A DNA stretch of 64,000 bases from Lodderomyces elongisporus (GCF_030384665.1 NC_083673.1:1435501-1499500); one strand, 5' to 3'; numbered from the stretch's first letter, positions 22,460-33,079 are shown. The notes: generated by a model from the letters alone, not told the origin. Numbers and translations are program-made.

Positions 22460-24028
22460 ATGGCAGAACCCAGAAACGAAAAGCCCGGCAACGCCGTGGC
22501 CCGCAGCCTGCTGCGAAGAAAACACAAATTCTCTAAAGACAAGAAACTAAACTCGAAATTGGAGCGAATAAATAGGGAACAAAAAGAGGCTAAGCTTGCT
22601 GCTGCAGGGACCAGCTACCTTTTGCCTGAAGAGGCTGGGTTCTTGGAGGCCGATGGTCCCATGGAAAAAACCTTCAAATTCAAACAAGATGAAATTGTGA
22701 AGGCTGTGGATGCAAGTACTGCTCGGAAAAAATTTGAATTGAAATTACCTGAGTTTGGACCGTACCAGTTTGACTACTCTAGGAATGGAAGGGACTTGTT
22801 ACTCGGGGGTAAGAAGGGTCATGTTGCTTCAATGGATTGGAGAACTGGCCATTTGAACTGTGAGTTGCATCTTAATGAAACAGTACATGCGGTGAAATAC
22901 TTGCAAAATGAACAATACTTTGCTGTTGCACAGAAAAAGTATACCTTTATATATGACAAGGAAGGAACAGAGCTCCATAGGTTGAAACAGCATATCGAGT
23001 CCACATTGCTTGATTTTTTACCGTACCATTTTTTGCTTGTTGGGGCAGGACATACGGGTTTTTTGAAATACCACGATGTTTCCACTGGTGAGTTGGTTAG
23101 CGAATTGAGAACTAAAATGGGGCCCACCTTGGCGATGAAGCAAAACCCTTGGAATGCAATAATGCACTTGGGCCATGGAAATGGCCAAGTGAGTTTATGG
23201 TCACCCAATGCACCCGAACCATTGGTGAAGATGCAATCATCGCGTGGTCCGATTAGAGACTTGGCAATAGATAGGGAAGGTAAATACATGGTTGTTAGTG
23301 GAGCAGATAAAACCATGAAAGTTTGGGATTTGCGTAAATTTAAAGAGTTGGACCACTATTACACGCAAACACCAGCATCTTCGCTCGACATTTCCGATAC
23401 GGGTCTTTTGTCAGTTGGTTGGAGCTCGCATGTTACCATATGGAAAGATCTTTTCAAAGGCGCACACCAGCTGGACCCATATATGAACCATTTAATCCCG
23501 GGTTCAAAAGTAGACAAAGTAAAGTTTGCTCCATTTGAGGATATACTTGGTGTTGGCCATCAAACTGGGTTCAACTCGCTTATTGTGCCTGGTGCTGGTG
23601 AAGCCAACTTCGATGCCTTGGAGATCAATCCATACGAATCTGCTAAACAGAGGCAAGAACAAGAGGTTAGATCCTTGCTCAACAAGTTACCAGCTGATTC
23701 CATATCCATTGATCCAAACATGATTGGAACTGTTGATAAGCGGGCAAAATCCATCCGCTTGAAACCGGGCGAGATTTCTGATTTAAGCGCTAGTGGTGAT
23801 GCCAATAGTGCAAACAAGATGGAGGTCAAGCCTGATGTCAAGGGCAAAAATTCAGCATTGAGGCGACATTTGAGAAGAAAGAGGGAGAATGTTATTGATC
23901 AAAGGAAATTGAGGATCGAGAAGAATTTGAGAAACGAAAAAGAGGCAAGAGCCAGGCGCTTGAGAATGGAAAGAGATGCTGATGATAATGAAGATGTGTT
24001 GAAACCTGTACTTGCAAGATTTAACTAG
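22460..24028 (+). CDS. UTP7: U3 snoRNP / SSU processome WD protein Utp7
   Basis: 522 residues starting at the ATG at 22460 (MAEPRNEK); the open frame extends 34 codons upstream but without an ATG. WD-repeat propeller at about residues 110-350, including SMDWRTGHLNCELHLNETVH and DKTMKVWDLRKFKELD. It is followed by the BING4 C-terminal block around GVGHQTGFNSLIVPGAGEAN and a basic Arg/Lys-rich tail (RHLRRKRENVIDQRKLRIEK). This domain order is diagnostic of Utp7 (human WDR46), a nucleolar scaffold for 18S rRNA processing. The stop codon is 61 bases from the end of the convergent Hook-like gene. CTG codons occur twice in the N-terminal basic segment and would be Ser in a CUG-Ser yeast. Confidence 0.95.
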   Translation: MAEPRNEKPGNAVARSLLRRKHKFSKDKKLNSKLERINREQKEAKLAAAGTSYLLPEEAGFLEADGPMEKTFKFKQDEIVKAVDASTARKKFELKLPEFGPYQFDYSRNGRDLLLGGKKGHVASMDWRTGHLNCELHLNETVHAVKYLQNEQYFAVAQKKYTFIYDKEGTELHRLKQHIESTLLDFLPYHFLLVGAGHTGFLKYHDVSTGELVSELRTKMGPTLAMKQNPWNAIMHLGHGNGQVSLWSPNAPEPLVKMQSSRGPIRDLAIDREGKYMVVSGADKTMKVWDLRKFKELDHYYTQTPASSLDISDTGLLSVGWSSHVTIWKDLFKGAHQLDPYMNHLIPGSKVDKVKFAPFEDILGVGHQTGFNSLIVPGAGEANFDALEINPYESAKQRQEQEVRSLLNKLPADSISIDPNMIGTVDKRAKSIRLKPGEISDLSASGDANSANKMEVKPDVKGKNSALRRHLRRKRENVIDQRKLRIEKNLRNEKEARARRLRMERDADDNEDVLKPVLARFN

Positions 24029-24089
24029 ATCTAGTAGTAGTAGTAGAATAAAAGCATGTATATATATATGTATATATATACATATGTTT

Positions 24090-24905
24090 TTATCGTGAGG
24101 AATTCGATTTCCTCATTGACATGTTAGCAATAACCTTTTCAAAGACCTCATTCTCCCATTTCAACGCCCTGTACTCGTCCTCGGTAATAGTATGGGACCC
24201 TTTGTTAGAGGTACTATCGTGAACGAGTTCTGGTTCGGACCCCATTTTCTGAAAGTTACTATGTGGTTGGATGGGAAATTTTCGCCCCAACTCTGTATGA
24301 CTCTGCATGCGAACATTTCGCGTTATATTGTGCTTTGTAATGACTTCTTTATCTTCTTCCGTCAAGAATTCCATGTACGACTGCCCACACGTAGCCTCCT
24401 TGGATGTATAAGTGCCAAGAACCAATAGCATCTGACATAAGTGAACCAACTCTTTGCAGTCTTTAAATAAAACAAGTTTGTAGAGATCTAAGTTGGGAAG
24501 GGCATTCATTTGCACTTTCGCTTTCAAATGGGCATGCAAAAGACTATTCAAAGCATCGATTTGTACTAGCGTTCTTGTTGGTATGTGTTGCATTTTGTCG
24601 CATGCTGTACCTTTAAGATTGTGGATTAATGCTTCTGTATTGTGATTTTGCTCTTGACACTTTGAATAGTGTGTATCACTATGTTTATGGACATCAATGT
24701 TCATTGATGCATCAATATCAGTGTGGGCTGAAGCGTGTGCACCCACTATAAAATATCTGAATACTTTATATAGAACATCTGCATCCATTAAAACTGTCCA
24801 TCTAGACTCTGAACCCATTGGACTCTGTGCAAACTCTGAAAGCCAGTGGATTACGGCAGTAGCAAAGAGTTGAGCTTCGGTTGCTTCATTGTTATTTTCA
24901 TTCAT
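24090..24905 (-). CDS. short Hook-domain-like protein
   Basis: 271 residues, ATG at 24905. I do not recognise a yeast gene here, but the order of motifs resembles the N-terminal domain of Hook dynein adaptors: a WL.xF helix (VIHWLSEF), a short D/G-L-x-V-L motif (MDADVLYKVFRYF), then ALNSLLHAHL and PNLDLYKLVL. After these comes the most Hook-like part, ELVHLCQMLLVLGTYTSKEA, followed by a Leu-Thr-Glu-Glu motif. A Met/His/Asp-rich insert occupies about residues 54-95. The C-terminus has only a brief helical stretch (EYRALKWENEVFEKVIANMS), so the long coiled coil of real Hook proteins is missing. Function is unknown; cargo or dynein linkage is only an inference. Convergent with UTP7, divergent from SKI3. 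Confidence 0.5.
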   Translation of the reverse strand: MNENNNEATEAQLFATAVIHWLSEFAQSPMGSESRWTVLMDADVLYKVFRYFIVGAHASAHTDIDASMNIDVHKHSDTHYSKCQEQNHNTEALIHNLKGTACDKMQHIPTRTLVQIDALNSLLHAHLKAKVQMNALPNLDLYKLVLFKDCKELVHLCQMLLVLGTYTSKEATCGQSYMEFLTEEDKEVITKHNITRNVRMQSHTELGRKFPIQPHSNFQKMGSEPELVHDSTSNKGSHTITEDEYRALKWENEVFEKVIANMSMRKSNSSR

Positions 24906-25617
24906 CTCTACCTATACGTCCATGTATTTTTTTTTATCTGTCTTTTTTTTTTGGAATACTAATCAAAATTGGTTGCAAAACTTTTGTACAAAGAAAAGCA
25001 GGAAAAGAAAAAAATATATAGAAAATAAACATAGAGAGAGAACAAAAATTGGATAGAAGCAAGCCAAATTTCAAGAAAGTTGCCAATTCGTTTATTAACC
25101 CAAGATTCAAATCACTTTTTCTTTTCTTTATTTTTTGCTGAACTTTCACCCAAATGTTTTGGATTGCCAGTTGCTAACGCTTTTCAAATCTCATATTTGT
25201 TTCCTTTAGCTTTTTTTTCTTCGGTTTTCTCTTCCCAGCTTTTTTTTTAAAATTTTCCTTTGTTGGTATACTCATTATCAACTCTTTGTATAACCTTTTT
25301 AGAGGTTTTGTGTATTCGTTAACATTGACAGAAGGTATCAATCAAATTTTGAAGCGAAAGCAATCCGTTTGGGCTAACGTATTGAAAAATGTATAACATA
25401 ACTGTGCGGCTCAGATACTATCCAAACTTTTGGTTTTTAAATTAATTTTTGTTGCGCAAATACTAAAACACTAAACTGCAGCAAATTCTCAAATTTATCG
25501 AAGTTATCGAATCTATCGAATTTTCAGAATCTCAAATTTGCAGATTTAGAAACTCCTTTTATGGAACACCAGTCTTCTTGATCCAGTTACACATTCTATC
25601 ACATCATTATTACATTT
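24906..25617. promoter_or_regulatory. divergent upstream region, Hook-like gene / SKI3
   Basis: 712 bases with T tracts, no gene and no strong factor site. A small tandem of ATCGAAT/TATCGA units is present at about 25497-25522, close to SKI3. Confidence 0.4.
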
Positions 25618-28600
25618 ATGTCGTCCCTCAAAAGCTTTCTCAAGCAAGCAAAGGGGGCATTGGAGCAGAACGATCCGGAGGAGGCTCTAGAGTATGCTAA
25701 CGAAGCGCTAAAAATAGATTCAAAGTCATATTATGCATATGTTTTCCAAGGAAAAGCTTATCAATTGATAGGGGACTTGGCCAAGGCGATGCAATCTTTT
25801 CGAAAAGCAACGCAGATTGAAGAAACAAACGTGTTAGCTTGGAAAGGATGTTTACAGTTGAGCAAGAGTTCAGATGACTATGAAACATTTTTTAATGTTT
25901 TAACTTCGCTTTGTAAGATATATATCGATCAAGGGATCTCCATAGCTGATCTCTTGCAAACACTTAGAGAGTACTTGGATGCTCACAAGGTTAAGGATAA
26001 TGATCAACTATTTGAGTTTTATTTAAGGTCGATATTGCCTGGAACTAAGCTAGGAGATCTTATAGGCACCTCGATTGAAAATCCTGATTTCACATACAAG
26101 AAATTATTGGATTTCAAACAAAAACAGATTGAGAAGGATGTGGTTGCGCAAGTGTCTAAAGAACGTGTAAAGTTTGGAAAGACTCTATCGTTGGACCAAA
26201 AAGCCAAACTTGATGCCTTTGCGTGGTCAATTTACAATAAAGCAGATTTGCTTGAATTATACGATGCATTTTTAAACATTTGCGATGACGATGGATTGAG
26301 GCAGAAGTACAAAGAAAAGTGTTTAAAGTTCAAGTACGAGCTTTTAAAAGTGTCACCAGAAAAGCAGACTTTGATACTGGATATCAGACAGAGTGTAGAG
26401 GATATGATTTTACTCAAGACAAAGAGTCTTTTTTGTTGGAATCTTTACTTTGACTGGATGGATATCGCATCTTTGGATATGTTGGACGAAGAGTTTGTAA
26501 TTGAGTATTTACAATTGTTTCAAAACGAAAGCTTGGGTCCGGTTCTATTTGCATTTGTGATGAGTGACATTTCGCCCTTCAACAAAGAAAAAATTATAAA
26601 AGAGCTCAGTTTTCCTGGTGGAGAACAGAAAAGAAACCCATCTGTTATATCAAAAACAATGCCAGAACTGAGTGAAATTAAGGAGCTAGTGGATGATGAT
26701 GAAAATGACGATAATAATGACTTCAGCTCCTTATATATGCCGCAGGATGAGGTGATTGACCTTATGCTTACTGGGTATTCAAAGGCAAAAGAATCTGTAC
26801 TTGCGAATAGGATTTTGATACATTTTTTTATCCATCTTCGTGAGTATAATACCGCATCAGAAAGGTGTCGTGATGGAATCAGGCTTCTAGCAGAAATGCA
26901 AAGGACATTTGGTTTAGACTTGCCAAAAACCAAGATTGATTTCTTGTGCTCTTTAGCTGTCGTTTACACGTACCATGAAGCACCAAAGAATTTTAGTCGA
27001 GCTCTTCAATTGTACGATAAGATTTTGGAATCTGACTCGACAAATGTTGAAGCCAAAGTTGGTAAAGGTTTGATCTGCGTCGAAAGAGGGGCACTAACCG
27101 AAGCACGCACGATTCTTGAGTCTGTAGTGGAGGAGCACCCGGATAACTTGGAGGCTAAATCTGAGTATTGTTGGTGTCTTGTGAAGTTGGGCCAAACTGA
27201 AAAGGGACGATCTGGTCTACAAAAGTTTATTGAGAGTGTGGTTGGAGGAGACTTGCATAGTCGAGAAGTGCGAGCAATTGCAAACTGGAGAATAGCACAA
27301 AGCTATATGGCGGAAAAGCAAGTGCAAGAATGTTATAAGCATTTGATCCTTTCACTAAAGGACAACGATGCGTATGCTCCTTCATATACGCTTCTTGGTA
27401 TTTTGTTTGCCGAGAGCTTTAATGATGTAAAGCGAGCTCAAAAGTGCTTTTACAAAGCTTTCGATTTGGATCCCAACGAAATTGAGGCCGCAAGATACCT
27501 TGTGAAACATGCTACTGCTGAAAATGAATGGGATGTGGCGCAAGTGCTTGCAAAGCGAGTGGTGACAAGTGAACATTCCAGAAGATTGATTATGCGAGGA
27601 GGTATCCCAGATGCTGCATGGCCGTACAGGGTGCTAGGCAGTGGAGCCTTGAATGATCAAGATGACGCTAAAGCTGTTGAGTGGTTCCAAAACGCTCTTC
27701 GGATAGATTCTAATGACTTTGCGAGCTGGGTTGGGCTAGGAGAAGCATATTCAAATTGTGGCCGACTCGAGGCAGCTAGCAAAGTCTTTAGACATGCCCT
27801 AACCATTGATAACGGGGACTCGTGGACTGTGAAATATATGTTGGGCCATGTGTTGTGCGAAATGAAAGAGTTTAACGAAGGTTTAAGTTTTCTTTATGCT
27901 GCTTTGGAATCACAACCAAATGAAGAGTGTATCCTAAGTGCCATCTACGAGGCCAATATTGAGAATGCCGAAAAGTTTCTACAACTCGGCTTTACTGGCC
28001 GTGCAATCAACGCTGTTTTGAAATCTTTGGGTTTTGTAAAGCAATCGTTAGCTTTAAACAAAGCTTCACAAAAAGCTTGGAAGCGTCTTGGAGATATCTT
28101 ACGGGTACTTTCCATTGCTCAAGAGTATATTCAAGCGGAGCCATTGATTCAAGTTTTGCAGATTTTCAAAAATTGCGGATGGGACAATGATGCTACCTTG
28201 CTGGAAAAGTATCTTGTTTCCATTGAAGATATTTGCACTGCCATTGGTGTTTCTTCTAATGGTATTAGTACTAGTATTGCTACCACTACTGATACTAGTA
28301 CTAACTCGAAAGAAAAGGTACAAGCAATAAGAAAGCTTGTAGTTTTGGCTGCCGCAGCGGGCCTTGAGCACCTACCATTGAAAGCTAACCGTGCTATGAA
28401 AGCAACAGCACTTTACAATTTAGGATTAGCATATTTGGAGTCTTTTCAACATAACAAAATTGAGAAACACCGCGAAGCTTCTATCAAGCACTTGAAGCAT
28501 GCGATAAAGATTGAGTCCAACAATGCAAGCTTTTGGATTGCTTTAGGGAATGTGTATAGCTTTACAGAGCCTCTCATTGCTCAGCATTGCTACATAAAAG

Positions 28601-29853
28601 GTATGTCCCTTGAGGTGAAAGATGCAGGTATTTGGGTTAACCTTGCAGTTCTTTATCTCAAACATGGAGACTATCAGCTTGCACAAGAGACTTTTATGCG
28701 AGCACAATCGGTTACTCCGCAAGATTCTCAACCTTGGCTAGGAAACGCCATGATAGAAGAGCTTTCAGGTGATTTGAACAAGGCTCAAGCGCAGTATACC
28801 CACGCATTTACGGTGTCAAAAGGACGTTCAGCAGTAGCACAACTCTTGTATGCAATGTCCGTTACTTCAAAAGCAAAAACTTCAATTAATCCAAAGGATA
28901 TCGAAACTGCTCAAGAATTGAGTATAAGCAACCAAGCAATGCATCAGTACCTCAAGCTTTACCCTGAGGAGTTAAGGGCTTTGAGAGTCGGTGTTGAGAG
29001 TGCAGAGCGGTGTAAAGATTATGATTCGGCTTTGGAGATGTGCCAAAAGCTTTGTAGCTTATATGAGTCCATGTATGAGGAAACCGAAGACTCTGATGTT
29101 CTTGAGCACTATTTAATCGGTAAGTGTCAAATGGCCAGAATCAGTTTGGGTCTTCAGGAATATGATAAAGTTATTGATATTGTTCAAGAGGTTGAGCAAT
29201 TTGAGTCAAAGTCACTTGTGGTGGAAGCAAATATAAGGATCTGTTTAGGTCTTGCATACTACTTTACAGGGAAGTTTGAGGATGCAGTTCTGCAACTAAG
29301 AGTGCTTGTGGACTCCCATGCACAATCCTCAGAAATAATTTCATTAGTAGCGCAGATGTTGTATGCACATGATTCTCCACAGAGCAAACAAGCCGCTGTT
29401 GATCAGCTATTTGCACATATAGAGGAGTATGGATCTTCGTCTCTACTTGTGGTGCTTTTAGGCGCCATTTCAGTAGTGGAAAATTTAGAGGAATACTTTG
29501 AAGCTATCAAAGAAGAGTTATCAAACTTGAGCTTAGCCGAGGTTGTTGCTGATACACGTCGTGATATACCACGTATTTTAGAGGAGATTAGTGTACGGGA
29601 AGGAGACAAGTCTTATAATGAAGCGTGGCTCAGATCTGCCTTCTTATTTCCCTCGAGTTATCAAATATGGAGAAATATAGATAGTGGAATCGCAAAGAAG
29701 ATTGTTGATTTGGGTGATAGTAAGATTACCGCGGATGAGTATGCTGAGGCTATGAAAAAGGGAGGCACGGTGCGTGATGTTCAGCGATCTCTTATGTTGA
29801 ACCCATGCGATATAGAAGCCATGCAACAACTAACCTCGTCTCTTTTAGCTTAG
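25618..29853 (+). CDS. SKI3: Ski complex TPR scaffold Ski3
   Basis: 1411 residues, ATG at 25618; S. cerevisiae Ski3 has about 1430. The protein is built from TPR-type helical pairs from end to end. It starts with LKSFLKQAKGALEQNDPEEA and continues with clear repeats near residues 35-70, 460-500, 590-625, 690-730 and 960-1010. Acidic low-complexity DDDENDDNND lies near 360 and a short Ser/Thr-rich insert near 880-900. Ski3 is the scaffold that joins the Ski2 helicase and Ski8 and feeds mRNA to the cytoplasmic exosome for 3'-to-5' decay and non-stop surveillance. The N-terminus and size favour Ski3 over other TPR proteins. The 3' end faces the mannosyltransferase gene 227 bases away. Confidence 0.92.
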   Translation: MSSLKSFLKQAKGALEQNDPEEALEYANEALKIDSKSYYAYVFQGKAYQLIGDLAKAMQSFRKATQIEETNVLAWKGCLQLSKSSDDYETFFNVLTSLCKIYIDQGISIADLLQTLREYLDAHKVKDNDQLFEFYLRSILPGTKLGDLIGTSIENPDFTYKKLLDFKQKQIEKDVVAQVSKERVKFGKTLSLDQKAKLDAFAWSIYNKADLLELYDAFLNICDDDGLRQKYKEKCLKFKYELLKVSPEKQTLILDIRQSVEDMILLKTKSLFCWNLYFDWMDIASLDMLDEEFVIEYLQLFQNESLGPVLFAFVMSDISPFNKEKIIKELSFPGGEQKRNPSVISKTMPELSEIKELVDDDENDDNNDFSSLYMPQDEVIDLMLTGYSKAKESVLANRILIHFFIHLREYNTASERCRDGIRLLAEMQRTFGLDLPKTKIDFLCSLAVVYTYHEAPKNFSRALQLYDKILESDSTNVEAKVGKGLICVERGALTEARTILESVVEEHPDNLEAKSEYCWCLVKLGQTEKGRSGLQKFIESVVGGDLHSREVRAIANWRIAQSYMAEKQVQECYKHLILSLKDNDAYAPSYTLLGILFAESFNDVKRAQKCFYKAFDLDPNEIEAARYLVKHATAENEWDVAQVLAKRVVTSEHSRRLIMRGGIPDAAWPYRVLGSGALNDQDDAKAVEWFQNALRIDSNDFASWVGLGEAYSNCGRLEAASKVFRHALTIDNGDSWTVKYMLGHVLCEMKEFNEGLSFLYAALESQPNEECILSAIYEANIENAEKFLQLGFTGRAINAVLKSLGFVKQSLALNKASQKAWKRLGDILRVLSIAQEYIQAEPLIQVLQIFKNCGWDNDATLLEKYLVSIEDICTAIGVSSNGISTSIATTTDTSTNSKEKVQAIRKLVVLAAAAGLEHLPLKANRAMKATALYNLGLAYLESFQHNKIEKHREASIKHLKHAIKIESNNASFWIALGNVYSFTEPLIAQHCYIKGMSLEVKDAGIWVNLAVLYLKHGDYQLAQETFMRAQSVTPQDSQPWLGNAMIEELSGDLNKAQAQYTHAFTVSKGRSAVAQLLYAMSVTSKAKTSINPKDIETAQELSISNQAMHQYLKLYPEELRALRVGVESAERCKDYDSALEMCQKLCSLYESMYEETEDSDVLEHYLIGKCQMARISLGLQEYDKVIDIVQEVEQFESKSLVVEANIRICLGLAYYFTGKFEDAVLQLRVLVDSHAQSSEIISLVAQMLYAHDSPQSKQAAVDQLFAHIEEYGSSSLLVVLLGAISVVENLEEYFEAIKEELSNLSLAEVVADTRRDIPRILEEISVREGDKSYNEAWLRSAFLFPSSYQIWRNIDSGIAKKIVDLGDSKITADEYAEAMKKGGTVRDVQRSLMLNPCDIEAMQQLTSSLLA

Positions 29854-30079
29854 TCCACCTAGTCTAGTCAATACATTGCATGTTAGATTTTGTTTGTTTT
29901 ATGTTTTATGTTTTTTTTTTTTTAATCTTGAAATAATATGGACCCACAACACCAAAAAAAATGGAATAAGCAGAAAGAAAAGCGAGAGTGAGATAATAAT
30001 AATAATAATAGTAAAAAAAAAGTTGAGACAGAAAGAATTACAAGATTGCGTGTGTGTGCGTGTGTATTATTAACATGTT

Positions 30080-31945
30080 TTACATGGACGTTTCATCAGG
30101 AGCTAACCAGTTTACTTGATTCTTTGCAAATTCACAAAGCTGATCCATGTCTTGGCCCTTGAAATATTGGAACTCGTATTTTTTCAAGCATAAAGTTTCA
30201 TGGATGTGCAACCATTGCTCGTACTCGAAATCAATTTCAAGGTTTTGAGACGCGCCATTGTTACCAGATGCAATTGACTTGTTGTATTTCATCTTATTGT
30301 AGAGCCTGTACTTGAGTTTGTTCTCAGACTTGTCATACAAATCTTCTCTTGAAAGGTAAGTGATAGGGTCCAACTTGGGGTGATTACAGTGGATAGCAAA
30401 TACAGGTATGCCGTTGTAGCTACCGAATTGGTCATTTTTGTCATCTGCATAAACATTAAGGCTTTCAATCTGGTCTGCAACAGGCGTTACCTCTCCGCCA
30501 TTTTTGAATGGCTTAACTATCAAGTCTTGGAACCTCTCGTAATCAACAAGTGGGTTTTTCTGCGCCATTGCCACTCCGTTGAACTTATGGTTATCGTCAA
30601 AGTAACCTGGCGACATTATAAACGACTTCACTTGATAGTGTGGTTGTTTGAGGGCGGCTGCGGCAGTGATAAATGTGTCCTTGTCTCCTTCTCCCTGTTC
30701 ACCCAAAGAGAAAAGCTTGTAAAAGATCTTTGGCCCGTAGATGTTGTAGTATAATGAAAGAAGAATGGTTTTGCCATGCGTTCCCTTATTGATGATGAAT
30801 TGCCCGGACTCTGTGGATAGGTCAGGAACAGCATTCTCCAAGTCGTGGAATGGAACTGAAGGGTCGCCCTTTTCGACATAGAGCCCATTCTCGTCGTTGA
30901 TTGGCTCAAATAGTGGGAACCTATTAACTCTTGCACGTTTATTTTCATTTACCTCAAGATCGGCAATTTCGTAATACTTGGGGTAAATCGTTCTTTTCCA
31001 ATAATCGGGCCATGTTATCATACCATATGTCAGATAAAGGGAGCTTCTGAATATGAGCTCTGGGTTAGAAATAATCATATTGTCTGAGTCAAGAAGTAGG
31101 ATGTGCTGGAAGGAAGATATGGCCAACGCAATAGATTTGAATTGATAAGACTTGAAGCTTCGATCTTTCACTGCCAAATCTCCAAGGACTTCTGTAACCA
31201 CCAAACACTTGGCTCCAAGTTCAGGTAACATTTTCTCACAAAAATGTTTGTCCTCGTTGTATTCCAGTACATCTGGCATAACCACCTCCACTGGTAATTT
31301 TGTGCCAGTTTCTCGCAATGCAAGAATGGCCAAATACGTCAACCACGAGAATTTACCGCCTCCTATAAAGACAACACCTGTAGTACCTTTCTTGTACGTC
31401 AATTCACTCAAATGTTCTGGGAGACCTTTGACAACGCGCGAATGTCTCTCCTTCAATGCAGCTACTGTTTCATCGGAGATCTTGGCACGCGAAAGCAATG
31501 CCTTCTTTGTTCCTGGCTCATCGATTTGGTTTTCCTTAGGGGTATACTCAATAAGTTTATCTGAGGAGTCTCCCAATTCCATATTGTTTTCATCGTATAT
31601 CTTGAAGATCTTGGCCCAGAATTTATGCACTTCTTCAACACGCAGATCAGCTTGTCCTTGTTTAAAATTCGAGTTTGAGTTTGAGTTCAAGTTCGAGTTC
31701 AAGTTCGACTTTGAATCTGGGTTCGAGTTCACATACTGACCTTTTAATGGCTGGTAGTCTTTTTGATCTTCTCCAGGAACTTTCACAAACGAGTTTGACT
31801 TGGGCTCTTGCTCATCGTTGATTAAGTTCAAATCATAGTTTGATACCGAAAATGTTCCTGTATAAGCCAATAATGCCACCACGCATAATAGTACCACAAT
31901 CTTAGTCTTATTTCTGGAGAGCTTTTGAAGTACGTTGCTCCTCAT
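30080..31945 (-). CDS. Golgi alpha-1,2-mannosyltransferase, MNN2 family
   Basis: 621 residues from the ATG at 31945 (MRSNVLQKLSRNK). The frame stays open 43 codons upstream but has no ATG there. Type II membrane topology: a short basic tail, then one membrane segment (KIVVLLCVVALLAYTGTFSV, about residues 14-33), then a luminal part. A stem region rich in Asn/Ser (NSNLNSNSNSN) is coded by repeated GAGTTC/GAGTTT hexamers on the plus strand. The catalytic domain has GVVFIGGGKFSWLTYLAILA, the metal-binding DxD motif in LLLDSDNMI near residue 287, TWPDYWKRTIYP and ESGQFIINKGTHGKT, all typical of the MNN2/MNN5 family that adds alpha-1,2 branches to N-glycan outer chains. Candida yeasts have several paralogues (MNN2 and MNN21-MNN26); I cannot say which this is. 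Confidence 0.9.
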   Translation of the reverse strand: MRSNVLQKLSRNKTKIVVLLCVVALLAYTGTFSVSNYDLNLINDEQEPKSNSFVKVPGEDQKDYQPLKGQYVNSNPDSKSNLNSNLNSNSNSNFKQGQADLRVEEVHKFWAKIFKIYDENNMELGDSSDKLIEYTPKENQIDEPGTKKALLSRAKISDETVAALKERHSRVVKGLPEHLSELTYKKGTTGVVFIGGGKFSWLTYLAILALRETGTKLPVEVVMPDVLEYNEDKHFCEKMLPELGAKCLVVTEVLGDLAVKDRSFKSYQFKSIALAISSFQHILLLDSDNMIISNPELIFRSSLYLTYGMITWPDYWKRTIYPKYYEIADLEVNENKRARVNRFPLFEPINDENGLYVEKGDPSVPFHDLENAVPDLSTESGQFIINKGTHGKTILLSLYYNIYGPKIFYKLFSLGEQGEGDKDTFITAAAALKQPHYQVKSFIMSPGYFDDNHKFNGVAMAQKNPLVDYERFQDLIVKPFKNGGEVTPVADQIESLNVYADDKNDQFGSYNGIPVFAIHCNHPKLDPITYLSREDLYDKSENKLKYRLYNKMKYNKSIASGNNGASQNLEIDFEYEQWLHIHETLCLKKYEFQYFKGQDMDQLCEFAKNQVNWLAPDETSM

Positions 31946-32459
31946 TTGGGGCACCGTCGTCTGAACTGGAGGGAACAAAAAAAAATAATAAAAAAGGAGG
32001 AAGGTAAAAGGGATGAGTGAAGAAGATGTGGTGTGGGTGGGAGATGGTGAGGGTTGTGAGCTGTATATTTTCAAGGATTGATGGATTATATTATTGTTGT
32101 TATTGTTCGAGATAGAGAGGAGGTCCCTCTCTCACTCTCCTGTTGAGACAAAATTTCCTCTTTTCCAAAAATTAAAATAAAATAAAAAAAAAAAGAGAAA
32201 AAAAAAGAACGCGCAAATAGATACGCGAGGCGTATATATCTCTGAAATTTCTGTTCTCCTCCCTCTCTCTTTCCATCTCTAGCCCCCTCCCCCCCCCCCC
32301 CCCCCCGTCCCCACTCAATTGACACACTTACACACATAGACTCACATAAATCTACTAAAATTACGCGTCCTTAATCGCTTTTGATCTCAGGCTATACTTG
32401 GATAGTAAGAAAAAGAGGAGGTGTATTATTTCGATTTCGGTTTTCGGTACTCAATAGGA
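31946..32459. promoter_or_regulatory. divergent upstream region, mannosyltransferase / CWC21
   Basis: 514 bases containing a run of about 18 C at 32289-32306, A-rich tracts near 32180-32205 and GAGAGG-type repeats. No gene and no clear factor site. Confidence 0.4.
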
Positions 32460-32894
32460 ATGGTGGTTGGGCATACCTCTCATACTAATCGTGGCTCCGG
32501 ATCATCTGGTTACGTACAAAAGAATTTCTCAAATGATAGCCAAAACTTGGCGCACTTCACCGCAAGAGAGCTCAAGGAAAAGCAGGCAGCATGGAATGAA
32601 GAAAAACGCAAGCTCGAAAAGAATCAAGCAGAGGCGACATCTAGCTTGCTTTCGCGTGAAGTTTTGAGGAGAATTGAGGTGCAATGTGCTGAACTCGAAG
32701 ATGAGCTTGAGGATGAAGGGTTCGGACAAGATGAGATAACTGCAAGAGTCAACAATCTCAGAAACAAATTATATAATGAACATGGTAATAATGGGGAAAA
32801 GCAATCAGCTAAAGAAGAGCCTGACTCTAGCGAGAATATTAGTCTGCTGCAAAGTGCGGACTCGGTCTACCAATATAAACCACGATTTTCATAA
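32460..32894 (+). CDS. CWC21: Cwc21-type spliceosome component (cwf21 domain)
   Basis: 144 residues from the ATG at 32460. The N-terminus has RGSGSSGYVQKNFS, aligned without gaps to the conserved N-terminus of Cwc21/SRm300 proteins. The cwf21 helical motif follows at about residues 74-105, LLSREVLRRIEVQCAELEDE then a second acidic helix. In S. cerevisiae Cwc21 (135 residues) sits near Prp8 and Snu114 in the active spliceosome. The gapless match at the N-terminus supports the ATG at 32460 and argues against an upstream exon. The C-terminal part is acidic and poorly conserved; two CTG codons near the end (in ISLLQ) would be Ser under CUG-Ser decoding. Convergent with AIM21, 185 bases apart. Confidence 0.87.
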   Translation: MVVGHTSHTNRGSGSSGYVQKNFSNDSQNLAHFTARELKEKQAAWNEEKRKLEKNQAEATSSLLSREVLRRIEVQCAELEDELEDEGFGQDEITARVNNLRNKLYNEHGNNGEKQSAKEEPDSSENISLLQSADSVYQYKPRFS

Positions 32895-33079
32895 CATCGG
32901 CTTAAATGCAACCAACAATTCTGTTTCATTTTTTATTTCTTATTCTTTTTTTGCAACTTTTTTTGAAACTTATTTTGCAACTTTATTATTTCTTACTTGT
33001 TTTTCGCAAGTACAATGAGGAGATGATATATACGTATATATATAAATGGTTTCTATACGTTGACTATAAGTTTACATGA

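Noticed and set aside
30080..32074. Longer mannosyltransferase frame with an extra hydrophobic N-terminus
   Set aside because: The extension has no ATG; the ATG at 31945 gives a normal type II anchor. An upstream exon cannot be fully excluded.
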